A DNA stretch of 64,000 bases, from assembly GCA_942491575.1 (NCBI GenBank), contig CALOBT010000025.1, forward strand, positions 2,232,001 through 2,296,000, read 5' to 3'. Below are positions 35,646-44,066 of the stretch, piece by piece. The stretch comes from CAZHNW01 sp942491575. Its GTDB lineage: Bacteria > Spirochaetota > UBA4802 > UBA5550. A program made the translations under genes and the position numbers. Below the pieces are notes generated by a model. That model was not told the DNA's origin. It made no database searches and saw only the letters and a list, made by a program, of their open reading frames with translations. Each line of letters begins with the position of its first letter. Within the stretch, counting starts at the first letter, position 1.

Positions 35646-37832
35646 TTGAATTCAAAAATAGACTTACCCAATAAGAAGCTGGCCTCCCTCAGCTACCAGG
35701 CGGCTGAGATATCCGGCGGCACCACTGACCGGATACTACGAATAGATCTCGATACCGATGATATTTCCATCATGGAACTTCCTCCCGAATTTAAAGATCT
35801 CTATACGGGTGGACGGGGCTATGCCCTGAAGCTCATCTGGGATGAAACCTCTGAAGACACCCGCTACGACAGCCCGGATAATCTCCTCGTCATGGCGGGG
35901 GGGCCCCTCTGTAATGAGCCTAGATTCCCGGGATCAGGAAAATTTGTCGTAGGGACCATATCTCCCCTCACCAACACATTCATGGACAGCAATGTCGGGG
36001 GATACTTCGCGCCGATATTAAAGGCATGCGGCTTTGATGCACTCGCGGTAAAGGGTATCGCTAAAACTCCGGTAATTCTTGTCGTTGATGACGACAGCAA
36101 CGAAATATATATTATGGAAGCCCCCTCTTTCAGTGATGAGGTAAACCGGGGAGGTATTTCATACGGTGAATCCCTCCTTGACTGGTTCACCGGAGGTATT
36201 CTCCATAGAAATGTTGCCGCCGCTACAACCGGTATCGGAGCAGAGACTACCGGATTCGGCCTTATCAACAGTCTTTTTTTTGATGCAGGAAGAAAACGCC
36301 TCCGGACAAAGCAGGCTGGACGCGGCGGTACCGGTACTGTTATGCGGTTCAAGAACCTCGCCGGGATCATCGTCAACTCAGGTAAATCACGGGAAAGGAA
36401 AAACAATCCCGCCTCCGCCGATGAAGTAAAAAAGGCGGGATCAACCCTGGCAAAACTTATAAAGCAGGAAGACCCGAAGCAGCTTCACCTCGCCTCGTGG
36501 GGAACTCCGGTACTCTCGGAATACATGAATAAATTTCACCTCCTTCCAATTGATAATTTTCAGAGGGGACAGGATGAAGCGGCAAGTTCGATCTTTTCAG
36601 ATATTTTTCTTGAAAAATATCTCGACAAGGGACGTGCGGATGGCTGCTACTTCGGCTGCAACCTTGCCTGCGCGAAGGGTGCCGCTGATTTCGAACTGAA
36701 AACAGGCCCCTACAGGGGAAAGGAAGTACACGTAGACGGTCCCGAATATGAAACAGTAGGCGCCGTGACCTGTCTTGGAATTTTCGACCCTCATTATATT
36801 ATGGAGTTCAACTGGTACTGTGATGAATACGGTGTTGATACGATTTCCATGGGAGTATCCTCGGCATTCCTTTTTGAATGTTTTCAGCGTGGATACATCT
36901 CCGAGGAAGAAACCGGATATCCCCTGAGATGGGGAAATATAGAGGATGCGTCACGGCTTCTCCATGAAACTGGAAACGGTGAAGGCCTTGGAAAAATATG
37001 CGGCATGGGAATCGCAAAATCAAAAGTATGGGTTGCGGAAAATCATGCCCGCCGCACCGGAAAAAAAATCGAAGAAATAATGAAAGAACTGAACCTCTTT
37101 GCCATGGAGACAAAGGGCCTGGAGTTTTCCATGTATATTTCACGGGAGTCCCTCGCCCAGCAGGGGGGCTACGGCTTTGCCCTTAAGGGGCCTCAGCATG
37201 ACGAGGCATGGCTGATTTTTCTTGACCAGGTCCACCGCGAGATGGAATCATTTGAAATGAAGACAGCGGCACTGACATGGTTTCCCCTTATCAGGACCTG
37301 GTTTAACGCCGTAGGCCTCTGCAAACTTCCATGGATTGATGTTCGCCACCCCGAAGCAGCCTCCACGGAAAATCCGGCACAGAATATGCCCTCCTTCAAA
37401 CTCTATGTTGACTACCTTAACGGCACAACAGGATCAGATAAAACAGTAAAGGACATTCTCTTTGACTCTGAAAGACTCCATGTACTGCAGAAGCTTATAA
37501 ACCTGCGGCAGGGCCGCGGGACCCGTGATGCGGACAGGATTCCCATTCGTGCAATGGCTCCCGCCTTTCTCGATGAATTTACCAATCGTGAAGAATACTA
37601 CAGGGAATGGCTTGCGGAGCATCTTGAAGAGGGCGAGACTGTACCTGAAAGTTCAGAGGGCTGCCACGGCATGCTTCTCAAAAAAAGAAAGGCAGCCTAT
37701 TCAATCCTCTGCGACACTGTCTACGAAGCGAAGGGATACAACAGCAATGCGGTTCCCCTTCGCGGTACCGTAGAACGTTTCAGCCTCCTGGACGAAAAGG
37801 CTGATAAACTTCTCGGTAACTTCGGGGAGTAA
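35646..37832 (+). CDS. Aldehyde:ferredoxin oxidoreductase family protein
   Basis: 728 residues from a TTG start. The family N-terminal pattern LYTGGRGYALKLIWDE is followed by NVGGYFAPILKACGFDALAVKG and GAETTGFGLINSL. The 4Fe-4S cluster motif is unusual, C334-x3-C338-x3-C342 (CYFGCNLAC), where characterised AORs have Cx2Cx3C. The family uses tungsten (or molybdenum) bis-pyranopterin to oxidise aldehydes to acids, reducing ferredoxin. It is longer than the 605-residue archaeal enzyme. The stop codon overlaps the start of a MoaD-like gene, which would help make the pterin cofactor. Substrate unknown. Confidence 0.9.
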   Translation: MNSKIDLPNKKLASLSYQAAEISGGTTDRILRIDLDTDDISIMELPPEFKDLYTGGRGYALKLIWDETSEDTRYDSPDNLLVMAGGPLCNEPRFPGSGKFVVGTISPLTNTFMDSNVGGYFAPILKACGFDALAVKGIAKTPVILVVDDDSNEIYIMEAPSFSDEVNRGGISYGESLLDWFTGGILHRNVAAATTGIGAETTGFGLINSLFFDAGRKRLRTKQAGRGGTGTVMRFKNLAGIIVNSGKSRERKNNPASADEVKKAGSTLAKLIKQEDPKQLHLASWGTPVLSEYMNKFHLLPIDNFQRGQDEAASSIFSDIFLEKYLDKGRADGCYFGCNLACAKGAADFELKTGPYRGKEVHVDGPEYETVGAVTCLGIFDPHYIMEFNWYCDEYGVDTISMGVSSAFLFECFQRGYISEEETGYPLRWGNIEDASRLLHETGNGEGLGKICGMGIAKSKVWVAENHARRTGKKIEEIMKELNLFAMETKGLEFSMYISRESLAQQGGYGFALKGPQHDEAWLIFLDQVHREMESFEMKTAALTWFPLIRTWFNAVGLCKLPWIDVRHPEAASTENPAQNMPSFKLYVDYLNGTTGSDKTVKDILFDSERLHVLQKLINLRQGRGTRDADRIPIRAMAPAFLDEFTNREEYYREWLAEHLEEGETVPESSEGCHGMLLKKRKAAYSILCDTVYEAKGYNSNAVPLRGTVERFSLLDEKADKLLGNFGE

Positions 37833-38080
37833 TGATGGAAGTTTCTTTAAAGCTTTCGGGAAAACAACGGCAGGTGATGCAAAAAAATGAAATCCCCGTC
37901 CCCCTTACGGGAGGGGGACGTATTGAGGACCTTCTAATTTATGTCAGGGAACATTATCCGGAAATACCATTACCAGAATCATCACTGCTCATCACAATCA
38001 ATGACAGGGCTTCTGGCCCTGATGCCCTCCTGAAAGCTGATGATTCCGTTGCCATTATACCCCTCTTCGGAGGGGGCTGA
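37832..38080 (+). CDS. MoaD/ThiS-family sulfur carrier protein
   Basis: 82 residues starting in the last base of the preceding stop codon (TAATG overlap; a second ATG follows at once). The ubiquitin-like fold is indicated by IEDLLIYVREHYPEIPL, SLLITINDRAS and DDSVAIIPLFGGG. The C-terminal di-glycine is adenylated and thiocarboxylated in molybdopterin synthesis. Coupling to the AOR gene suggests a dedicated role in tungsten-cofactor supply. Confidence 0.9.
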   Translation: MMEVSLKLSGKQRQVMQKNEIPVPLTGGGRIEDLLIYVREHYPEIPLPESSLLITINDRASGPDALLKADDSVAIIPLFGGG

Positions 38081-38110
38081 TACTGCTGTTTATATCGTCC
38101 CCCTCTTTTT
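38070..38110 (+). terminator. Intrinsic terminator after the AOR-MoaD pair
   Basis: GAGGGGG (38070-38076) pairs with CCCCCTC (38099-38105), followed by TTTTT. The left arm overlaps the end of the moaD-like gene. Confidence 0.5.
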
Positions 38111-38123
38111 AAGGAATAAATAA

Positions 38124-39782
38124 TCATTTCTTCAAATTGAAGGTTTGATTGAATATTTCCGTCAGCCTGATTGTGTTATCGGCAATCTTCTGAATATTTC
38201 CCATCAGTCCGTAGTACATGATACTGAGACGCGTTTTTGACGAATCATCCTGGATACGCCTGATCTGGATATCGTCCAGTGAACTGATAAATTTCTTCAG
38301 GGATTTGTTCATTGCGGCAACATTTTTAAAGGAAACAGGTTCCTCTCCTGAAAGCAACCCGGAGGTTTCTTCAAGAATCCCGTTTATTTTTCCCTTTACT
38401 GTTTTGAGTTCATCCACCTGGACATCCAGCATCGCCTTATGCTGATTGCTCAAATGCAGATAAGTCCGCATTACCATGTCCCTGAGACTTTCCGCAATTT
38501 CCTGCAATGAACTGATTGTGTAGGCGTACTCCCTGATATCCTTTGCATCCTGCTGCTGGAGGAGCCGCATTGTTTTAAAAATATTGGCAATGATAATATT
38601 GGCCCAGCTCTGGAGTTTTTTGACTTCCTTCCTTGCAGCCCTGAGAGCCGAACGGTCGCCGGCAAAAAAACCCTCAAGGCAAAGGTTCATTGTTTCATTT
38701 ACCCTGCTGAGAAAAATGCCGCTGTGCCTGATAGTTACGGCGATAGATTCTTCCTCATCGGTAACCTTTTCAAGGTTGAAAATTTCCAGCTCCCTGGACT
38801 CCTCTTCCCTGGTTCGGTGGAGGTGATGGTTTCTCCAGATGATAAAGCCGCCAACAAGTATTATCCCAACAACCGCGGGGGCCTTCCCGTAATAGATGGC
38901 AAAGGCGATTCCGAAGGCAACGCTGAAGGCCATAAAGGCGGTAAAGAACCAGCCGCCAATAACGGTGAGAACACCGGTAACACGATAAACGGCACTCTCC
39001 CGCCCCCAGGCGCGGTCAGAGAGGGAGGTACCCATAGCCACCATAAAGGTAACATAGGTTGTCGAGAGGGGAAGTTTCATCGATGTGGCAAAGGAGACAA
39101 CGGCACTTGCAACCATCAGGTTTACCGAGGCTCTGAGCAGGTCAAAAGACGGGGCCTTTCCGTCACTCCCCATTTCCGGTTTGTATTGAGAAATATCCAG
39201 ACGTTGGGCAATTTTATTCTGCAGAAACTTCGGCACCGGGGCCTTGATAAGATTAAATGCGGAAGTAAACATGCGTACGAAAATTCTTGAAAGGGGTGAA
39301 GAACCGAAACGCTCCAGTCCTTCATCCTGGCGGCCGAGATTAATTTCGGTTTTGGTTACGGTTCGCGCCTTCCGTGATACCCAGAGGGTCAACACCATAA
39401 TTATTCCCGCCAGAAGCAGAAGCCAGGTCTCAGTGGGAGTTTTGTTCTGAAGCGCAGTCATGGTAATGGTCAGCGGGGCATCACTGGCGGCGGCGGTAGT
39501 GTAGGCGCTCATTCCCGCAAGGGGGACACCGATGAAATTTACCAGGTCGTTAGCGGCGAAGGCCATGGCAAGGGCAAAAGTTCCTATCAATACAATTGGT
39601 TTCAGAATATTTATTTTAGTAAAGAGTACCAGCACCTGGAGGATAAGGGCGGAAACGGCAAAACATCCACCCATGATCAGCAGGGAATTACCCTTAATCC
39701 ATGCCACAATCTCCGGCGTCATAAAACTGGTCCCCTTGGCCCCTTTTATCAGAATAAAATAGGTGATAAATGAAAGGGCCAT
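38124..39782 (-). CDS. PiT-family phosphate transporter, 3' part of a frameshifted gene, with PhoU-like tail
   Basis: 552 residues. The first half has transporter segments with the PiT signature FAANDLVNFIGVPLAG and VSFATSMKLPLSTTYVTFMVAMGTSL. The second half (from about residue 335) is a soluble helical PhoU-like region (SRVNETMNLCLEGFFAGDRSA). The start at 39782 is internal in the family: homologues continue directly from the neighbouring frame, which ends RLKRYGGLWGG. The two frames overlap at a run of seven C (39783-39789 on the plus strand). The intact product would be about 750 residues and import inorganic phosphate with H+ or Na+. Confidence 0.85.
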   Translation of the reverse strand: MALSFITYFILIKGAKGTSFMTPEIVAWIKGNSLLIMGGCFAVSALILQVLVLFTKINILKPIVLIGTFALAMAFAANDLVNFIGVPLAGMSAYTTAAASDAPLTITMTALQNKTPTETWLLLLAGIIMVLTLWVSRKARTVTKTEINLGRQDEGLERFGSSPLSRIFVRMFTSAFNLIKAPVPKFLQNKIAQRLDISQYKPEMGSDGKAPSFDLLRASVNLMVASAVVSFATSMKLPLSTTYVTFMVAMGTSLSDRAWGRESAVYRVTGVLTVIGGWFFTAFMAFSVAFGIAFAIYYGKAPAVVGIILVGGFIIWRNHHLHRTREEESRELEIFNLEKVTDEEESIAVTIRHSGIFLSRVNETMNLCLEGFFAGDRSALRAARKEVKKLQSWANIIIANIFKTMRLLQQQDAKDIREYAYTISSLQEIAESLRDMVMRTYLHLSNQHKAMLDVQVDELKTVKGKINGILEETSGLLSGEEPVSFKNVAAMNKSLKKFISSLDDIQIRRIQDDSSKTRLSIMYYGLMGNIQKIADNTIRLTEIFNQTFNLKK

Positions 39783-40363
39783 CCCCCCCAGAGTCCCCCG
39801 TATCGTTTGAGACGTGACTGGTAATTAAAGGTGAATATTACCCTCGTTAAAAACTGGGCCAGGGCGCCCATAAGAAATGCTATTATCACCGACAACAGAA
39901 TCCCGGATATAATCGCCAGAGCCTTTGCCGAATTGATATAGGTCCCCAGGGTTTCACTTCCCCCGGGATTATTGATAATCTTAATAATTGAAACGGCAAC
40001 GGCGGCCCCAAGCAGTTCAAACACAATGGAGACCGTTGTTGAGGTGGGAAGACCGAAAGTATTATAAAGATCAAGCAGCAGTATATCCGTCAACATTACC
40101 GCAAGAAATATAACCATCAGCTCGGGCATGAGAAAATACTTCGGATGGAATATTCCCTTCCGGGCAACCTCCATCATTCCGCTTGAAAATGTTACCCCCG
40201 CAATGATACCGAGACTTGCTACTATCATAATAACATAGCGGGGCGCCACCTTAGAACCGAAGGAGGAATTCAAAAAATTAACCGCGTCATTGCTCACGCC
40301 TACCATCAGGTCAGAAACAGCCAGCAGGGACAGAATAACGAGGGCTCCAAGATAAATTTCCAT
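39749..40363 (-). CDS. PiT-family phosphate transporter, 5' part of a frameshifted gene
   Basis: 204 residues from the ATG at 40363, which has AGAGG upstream. DLMVGVSNDAVNFLNSSFGSKVA is the N-terminal PiT repeat signature. PTSTTVSIVFELLGAAVAVS follows. After RLKRYGGLWGG the frame departs from the family (WPFHLSPILF) and stops. One added G in the homopolymer would restore a continuous reading frame into the 38124-39782 segment. The membrane protein as written would lack half its transport segments. Confidence 0.85.
   Translation of the reverse strand: MEIYLGALVILSLLAVSDLMVGVSNDAVNFLNSSFGSKVAPRYVIMIVASLGIIAGVTFSSGMMEVARKGIFHPKYFLMPELMVIFLAVMLTDILLLDLYNTFGLPTSTTVSIVFELLGAAVAVSIIKIINNPGGSETLGTYINSAKALAIISGILLSVIIAFLMGALAQFLTRVIFTFNYQSRLKRYGGLWGGWPFHLSPILF
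39783..39789 (-). other. Homopolymer frameshift site in the phosphate transporter gene
   Basis: A run of seven G on the coding (minus) strand. With eight G the reading becomes GLWGG followed by MALSFITYFILIKGAKG, which fits the PiT family. It may be a sequencing error, a fixed mutation or a phase-variable switch. Confidence 0.75.
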
Positions 40364-40618
40364 ATAACCTCTGAATAATATATTAATAATTTTTACATTT
40401 CGATTATGGCAGCAATCCCATATTTTCAATAATCATGCAAAGAAACACCGAATAATCAAAAATAAATGATTATGTATAAAATCTTTAAATGACATAAAGA
40501 TTTTGTTAAGATTATATGAAGAATTGATTAAATGTTACAGCAGATAGACACTACTCTAAAGAGACATGTTTTAATTTTTCCATCTCCCTTACCCCTTCAC
40601 TTGCGGGGAAAAATTACT

Positions 40619-41863
40619 TCAGCCCTCATCGAGGGGTATGACAAATTCTGTCATTACACTGTTCCTGATATCTGAACGGGTCTGGTCCTTTACGCTGTGA
40701 ATCATAAACTGCCCGCGGTGCTTTTTTGCCACATTGTCAACCACGGTGAGTCCCAGGCCCAGACTGAACTTCTCTATATCTGAAATGGTCTCATTGGGGG
40801 GCATGATGCTGAAAAAGGGCTCCACCACCAGCTTCTCATTTTCAGGGCTTATTATGCCCATTTCATCGACTTCATTCAGAATGGAAAGCCAGAAAAAGCC
40901 CCTGCTGATCCGTGTCATAATGAGCACCTTAGAACCTCGTTTGGCGAACTTAAAGGCATTTACCATCATCTCACCAATCGCATCATCGAGACGTTCCAGG
41001 TTTCCCTGCATGTCAACTCTACTGTCAAGTTCGGGCCGAACAAATTTAAGCTCCCTCGATGAGGCATGGGGCTCGATACGGTCAATAATACTATTCACGA
41101 GATCCAATACCTGTGAGGAACTAATCCTCTCGACCTTCATTTCGTTTTCGAGTATCTCAGAGACCTCCACCAGACCGTTCACCTGCATACGGAGATATTC
41201 ATTATTATCAAAAATAAAATCCATTATATCCTTCTGTACCAGGTAATTTCCCCCCTCAGGCTGAGCTGTCCCCTTCAGGAGGTCCAGCATTGAAATAATG
41301 GCACCGATACCCGCACCCTGGTTCATCGTTGTCCTAAGGTTATAAACTGATTTAATGCCGGCATAGTCCCGGTCCTTGAGGCGCCGCAGCTCCTTATAGT
41401 TGAGCCATTCCAGTTGATTTCGGATTTTTTTACCTGCATTCATACTCTGATAAGTCTCCAGATCCTTCAGATACCGGAATTCAAGGGCCTTTTCGATAGT
41501 ACTTTGAAAGAGAGAGGGATCAATGGGCTTAATAATATAATCAAAAACACCAAGTTTCATAATTTCTATAATAGACGCGGGTGAATCAATACCTGACTGA
41601 ACTACAATTATCGCTTCCGGTTGTTTCTTTTTTAACAGTGGGATAAATGTATGGCCATCCATCACCGGCATCATAAGGTCGACGATGAAGATGGAAAATT
41701 CTTCCTCCTTAATAATCTCAAGGGCTTCCTTTCCGTTTTGTGCAATGCGGCTCTCCAGCCCCATCTGATCGAGGAAGCCCTGAACCAGCATCTGAAACTC
41801 CTCTGAATCTTCCACGATGAGTACGGGATTCTTCGGAATACGTTTAACTTTCATATCAGACAT
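40619..41863 (-). CDS. Response regulator with C-terminal HATPase-like domain
   Basis: 414 residues from the ATG at 41863 (GAGGG upstream; the open frame extends further without a site). The N terminus is a receiver: VLIVEDSEEFQMLVQGFL, phospho-Asp in FIVDLMMPVMDG, and Lys in DYIIKPIDP. The C-terminal half is a helical dimerisation region and an HATPase domain (IGEMMVNAFKFA, FSLGLGLTVVDNVAKKHRG) lacking a classical HisKA His. It resembles receiver-kinase hybrids that link phosphorelays. It is divergent from the isoprenoid-synthase-like gene. Confidence 0.85.
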   Translation of the reverse strand: MSDMKVKRIPKNPVLIVEDSEEFQMLVQGFLDQMGLESRIAQNGKEALEIIKEEEFSIFIVDLMMPVMDGHTFIPLLKKKQPEAIIVVQSGIDSPASIIEIMKLGVFDYIIKPIDPSLFQSTIEKALEFRYLKDLETYQSMNAGKKIRNQLEWLNYKELRRLKDRDYAGIKSVYNLRTTMNQGAGIGAIISMLDLLKGTAQPEGGNYLVQKDIMDFIFDNNEYLRMQVNGLVEVSEILENEMKVERISSSQVLDLVNSIIDRIEPHASSRELKFVRPELDSRVDMQGNLERLDDAIGEMMVNAFKFAKRGSKVLIMTRISRGFFWLSILNEVDEMGIISPENEKLVVEPFFSIMPPNETISDIEKFSLGLGLTVVDNVAKKHRGQFMIHSVKDQTRSDIRNSVMTEFVIPLDEG

Positions 41864-42060
41864 GGAATTACCCTCGATTTTGCATCTTTTATGTATCACT
41901 CTGTATTGTAACATTTTTTCTTTCATGGTTAAACAATTTTTTCGATCAATCATGCTAATTAAAAAATTCTCCATTATGCGAAATACCCATCGATGTTTGC
42001 GACATTTTTCTTTACAGCAAATAACTGAAACGTTAGGATGCATCGGAAATGAGGAACCAT

Positions 42061-43026
42061 ATGAACACCAGTATTGAAAGCATTCTTCAAAAATACCGCA
42101 CCCTCGACTTCGGCCCCGTACCGGTTAAAAGGGAATTCGAGCCGTGGCGAAAAAAACTTAATGAAGAGATAACCATCCTCTGCCGGAAACTGCCGAAGTC
42201 ACAGCAGGCTCCGGCCCTGATCTTTCTGATGAAGTATGCCCGTATTTCAATCGGAGAGGAACTGAACATTTTCAAAAATTATTACCCCCCGTCATGGACA
42301 ATTCTCTGCCACCTCGCCGCCGATGAAGGCAACGGCGATGTCTCTAACTTCCCCCACCATATCCGAAGCCTTGCCATGGCGATGTTTCTCCACAGCCTGG
42401 AAGACCACCTGACGGACGAAGAGATTGCCACGAGCAACCTCACCCTCCTGATTCACGGTGAGGCGTGGCACCGGTACCGCCGGGGCCTTGAAGAGATTGA
42501 AAAGGAAGTTGAAGGCGGCGGTGAGATTATCGGGCATCACCTGGACGATTACTTTTCTTCAATAGACAGCGGCACCGTGACGGCCACCATCGGTGGATAC
42601 TGTGACCACTTCAGAAAACAGATGGCGACATGGACTCTTTCGACACTTTTAATGAAGGAAGTTATCACACGGGAGATCCCCGCCGATGAACTGAGGGAGG
42701 CCTACGAATCATTCGGTATCGCCTGGCGCTTACTCGATGACCTCAATGACCTCGGGGATGACATCGCCGACGGGACCCGCGGGGCCTGTTACTACTGCCT
42801 CGATGAACCGTGGCGCCAGCTCTATGACCTGCAGGAACACCCCCGCGACAGGGAAGAGCTTATAAAATACATGGCGGCAGGAGGCGCCCTTGAACAGGTC
42901 CTTGAACTGACGGCGGAACATCTCAGAAAGGGAGATGACGCGGCGCGGCGCGCGGGTATAGCCGGATTCGGTGAAGAACTGAAAATACTCGCCGCCCCCA
43001 TCGAAGCGGCCCTGGCAAGAAAATGA
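42061..43026 (+). CDS. Polyprenyl-synthetase-like class I terpenoid enzyme
   Basis: 321 residues from the ATG at 42061 (AGGA six bases upstream). SFGIAWRLLDDLNDLGDD places a DDLNDLGDD motif at residues 226-234, matching the second Asp-rich region of trans-prenyltransferases. The first region is degenerate (HSLEDHLTDEE, D115 and D119). Such proteins are all-helical class I terpenoid synthase fold enzymes; the weakened first motif makes cyclase, prenyltransferase or non-catalytic functions all possible. The stop overlaps the radical SAM start as ATGA. Composition is clearly more GC-rich than the upstream response regulator. Confidence 0.75.
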   Translation: MNTSIESILQKYRTLDFGPVPVKREFEPWRKKLNEEITILCRKLPKSQQAPALIFLMKYARISIGEELNIFKNYYPPSWTILCHLAADEGNGDVSNFPHHIRSLAMAMFLHSLEDHLTDEEIATSNLTLLIHGEAWHRYRRGLEEIEKEVEGGGEIIGHHLDDYFSSIDSGTVTATIGGYCDHFRKQMATWTLSTLLMKEVITREIPADELREAYESFGIAWRLLDDLNDLGDDIADGTRGACYYCLDEPWRQLYDLQEHPRDREELIKYMAAGGALEQVLELTAEHLRKGDDAARRAGIAGFGEELKILAAPIEAALARK

Positions 43027-44066
43027 ACATCCCCGATACCGTCAGAGAAGAAAACATCACCATTGAGGTAACCACCCGCTGCACCTCCGCGTGCCGGCAC
43101 TGCTTTGCCCGGGCGGGAAGAACCGACCTGCCGGAGATGTCCCCTGCGCAGGCCCGGGAGATAATATGTGAAGGCCGCCAACTGGGATTTCGCCGCCTCC
43201 ACATCACCGGGGGAGAACCCCTTCTCTGGGGGGGCCTGAAACCCCTGATGGCGGAGGCCCTGGAGGCCGGTTACGAAAATATTTTTTTGAACACCAACGG
43301 CCATCTCCTTGATGGAGACGCGGCGAAGTCTCTGGCCTCACAGGGGGATTCCCTGCAGATCTCCGTGAGCCTCCAGGGCTCAGAGTCTCACCACGATTAC
43401 TACCGAGGCAGCGGCAGCTGCCGGAAGGCGACTGCGGGGATCGGCGCCGCACTCGACGCGGGGATACCAACACATATCTTTACCACGGTAGACAGGGAAC
43501 TCCTGGAAAATCTTCCCCGTTTTGTGGATAGTACCGCCAGGACCTTTCCGGGCATTCGCAGTCATACACTTATACAGCTGATACGGGTCGCAGGTGACAC
43601 CCTGGACCTTTCTAAAGATCTCCTTTCTCCCGATGATTTTATTGCCTTCTGCAAAATGACAGCCCTGCTGCGTCTCTCGGGGCACCCGGTATTTATACTG
43701 GAGAACCCCCTTGCGGTGACGGTGGTGCGTCTCCTCGGCATGGACTGGCTCCCCGGGACGCCTTCCCTTCACCGGAGCGGGCGCCTGGTAATACTTGCCG
43801 ACGGGGCCATGACACTGGCCCACAGTACCCGCGATTCTTTTGGCATGTACCGGCCGGGAAAACTGGAAGAAATAATATCTTCCGAAGGATATCAGTATAA
43901 CGTCTCCAAAGACGTGGAGACCTGTCCCGGATGCCCGCATATAAAGGCGTGCCGGGAATCGGGGATGCTGCGTCCCTCGGAATGGTTTCGGGATATGAAA
44001 GAGAATCCCTACTGCAGGAGGGTACTGGATAAAATTATTGCCGGTAATGAAGGGCAATCAAAGTAA
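43023..44066 (+). CDS. Radical SAM protein with SPASM-like C terminus
   Basis: 347 residues. The radical SAM cluster motif is C20-x3-C24-x2-C27 (CTSACRHC), followed by LHITGGEPLLWGG and FLNTNGHLLDG. The C terminus has CPGCPHIKAC and a further PYC, as in SPASM/twitch domains that bind a second Fe-S cluster. SPASM enzymes modify peptides or small molecules. It is translationally coupled to the terpenoid-fold gene (4-base overlap), so both probably act on one pathway product. The 3' end overlaps the convergent kinase gene by 32 bases. Substrate unknown. Confidence 0.85.
   Translation: MNIPDTVREENITIEVTTRCTSACRHCFARAGRTDLPEMSPAQAREIICEGRQLGFRRLHITGGEPLLWGGLKPLMAEALEAGYENIFLNTNGHLLDGDAAKSLASQGDSLQISVSLQGSESHHDYYRGSGSCRKATAGIGAALDAGIPTHIFTTVDRELLENLPRFVDSTARTFPGIRSHTLIQLIRVAGDTLDLSKDLLSPDDFIAFCKMTALLRLSGHPVFILENPLAVTVVRLLGMDWLPGTPSLHRSGRLVILADGAMTLAHSTRDSFGMYRPGKLEEIISSEGYQYNVSKDVETCPGCPHIKACRESGMLRPSEWFRDMKENPYCRRVLDKIIAGNEGQSK

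Noticed and set aside
43377..43385. Member of the GGCTC(T/A)GAGCC family inside the radical SAM gene
   Set aside because: Single nine-base match 4.5 kb from the cluster; probably chance.
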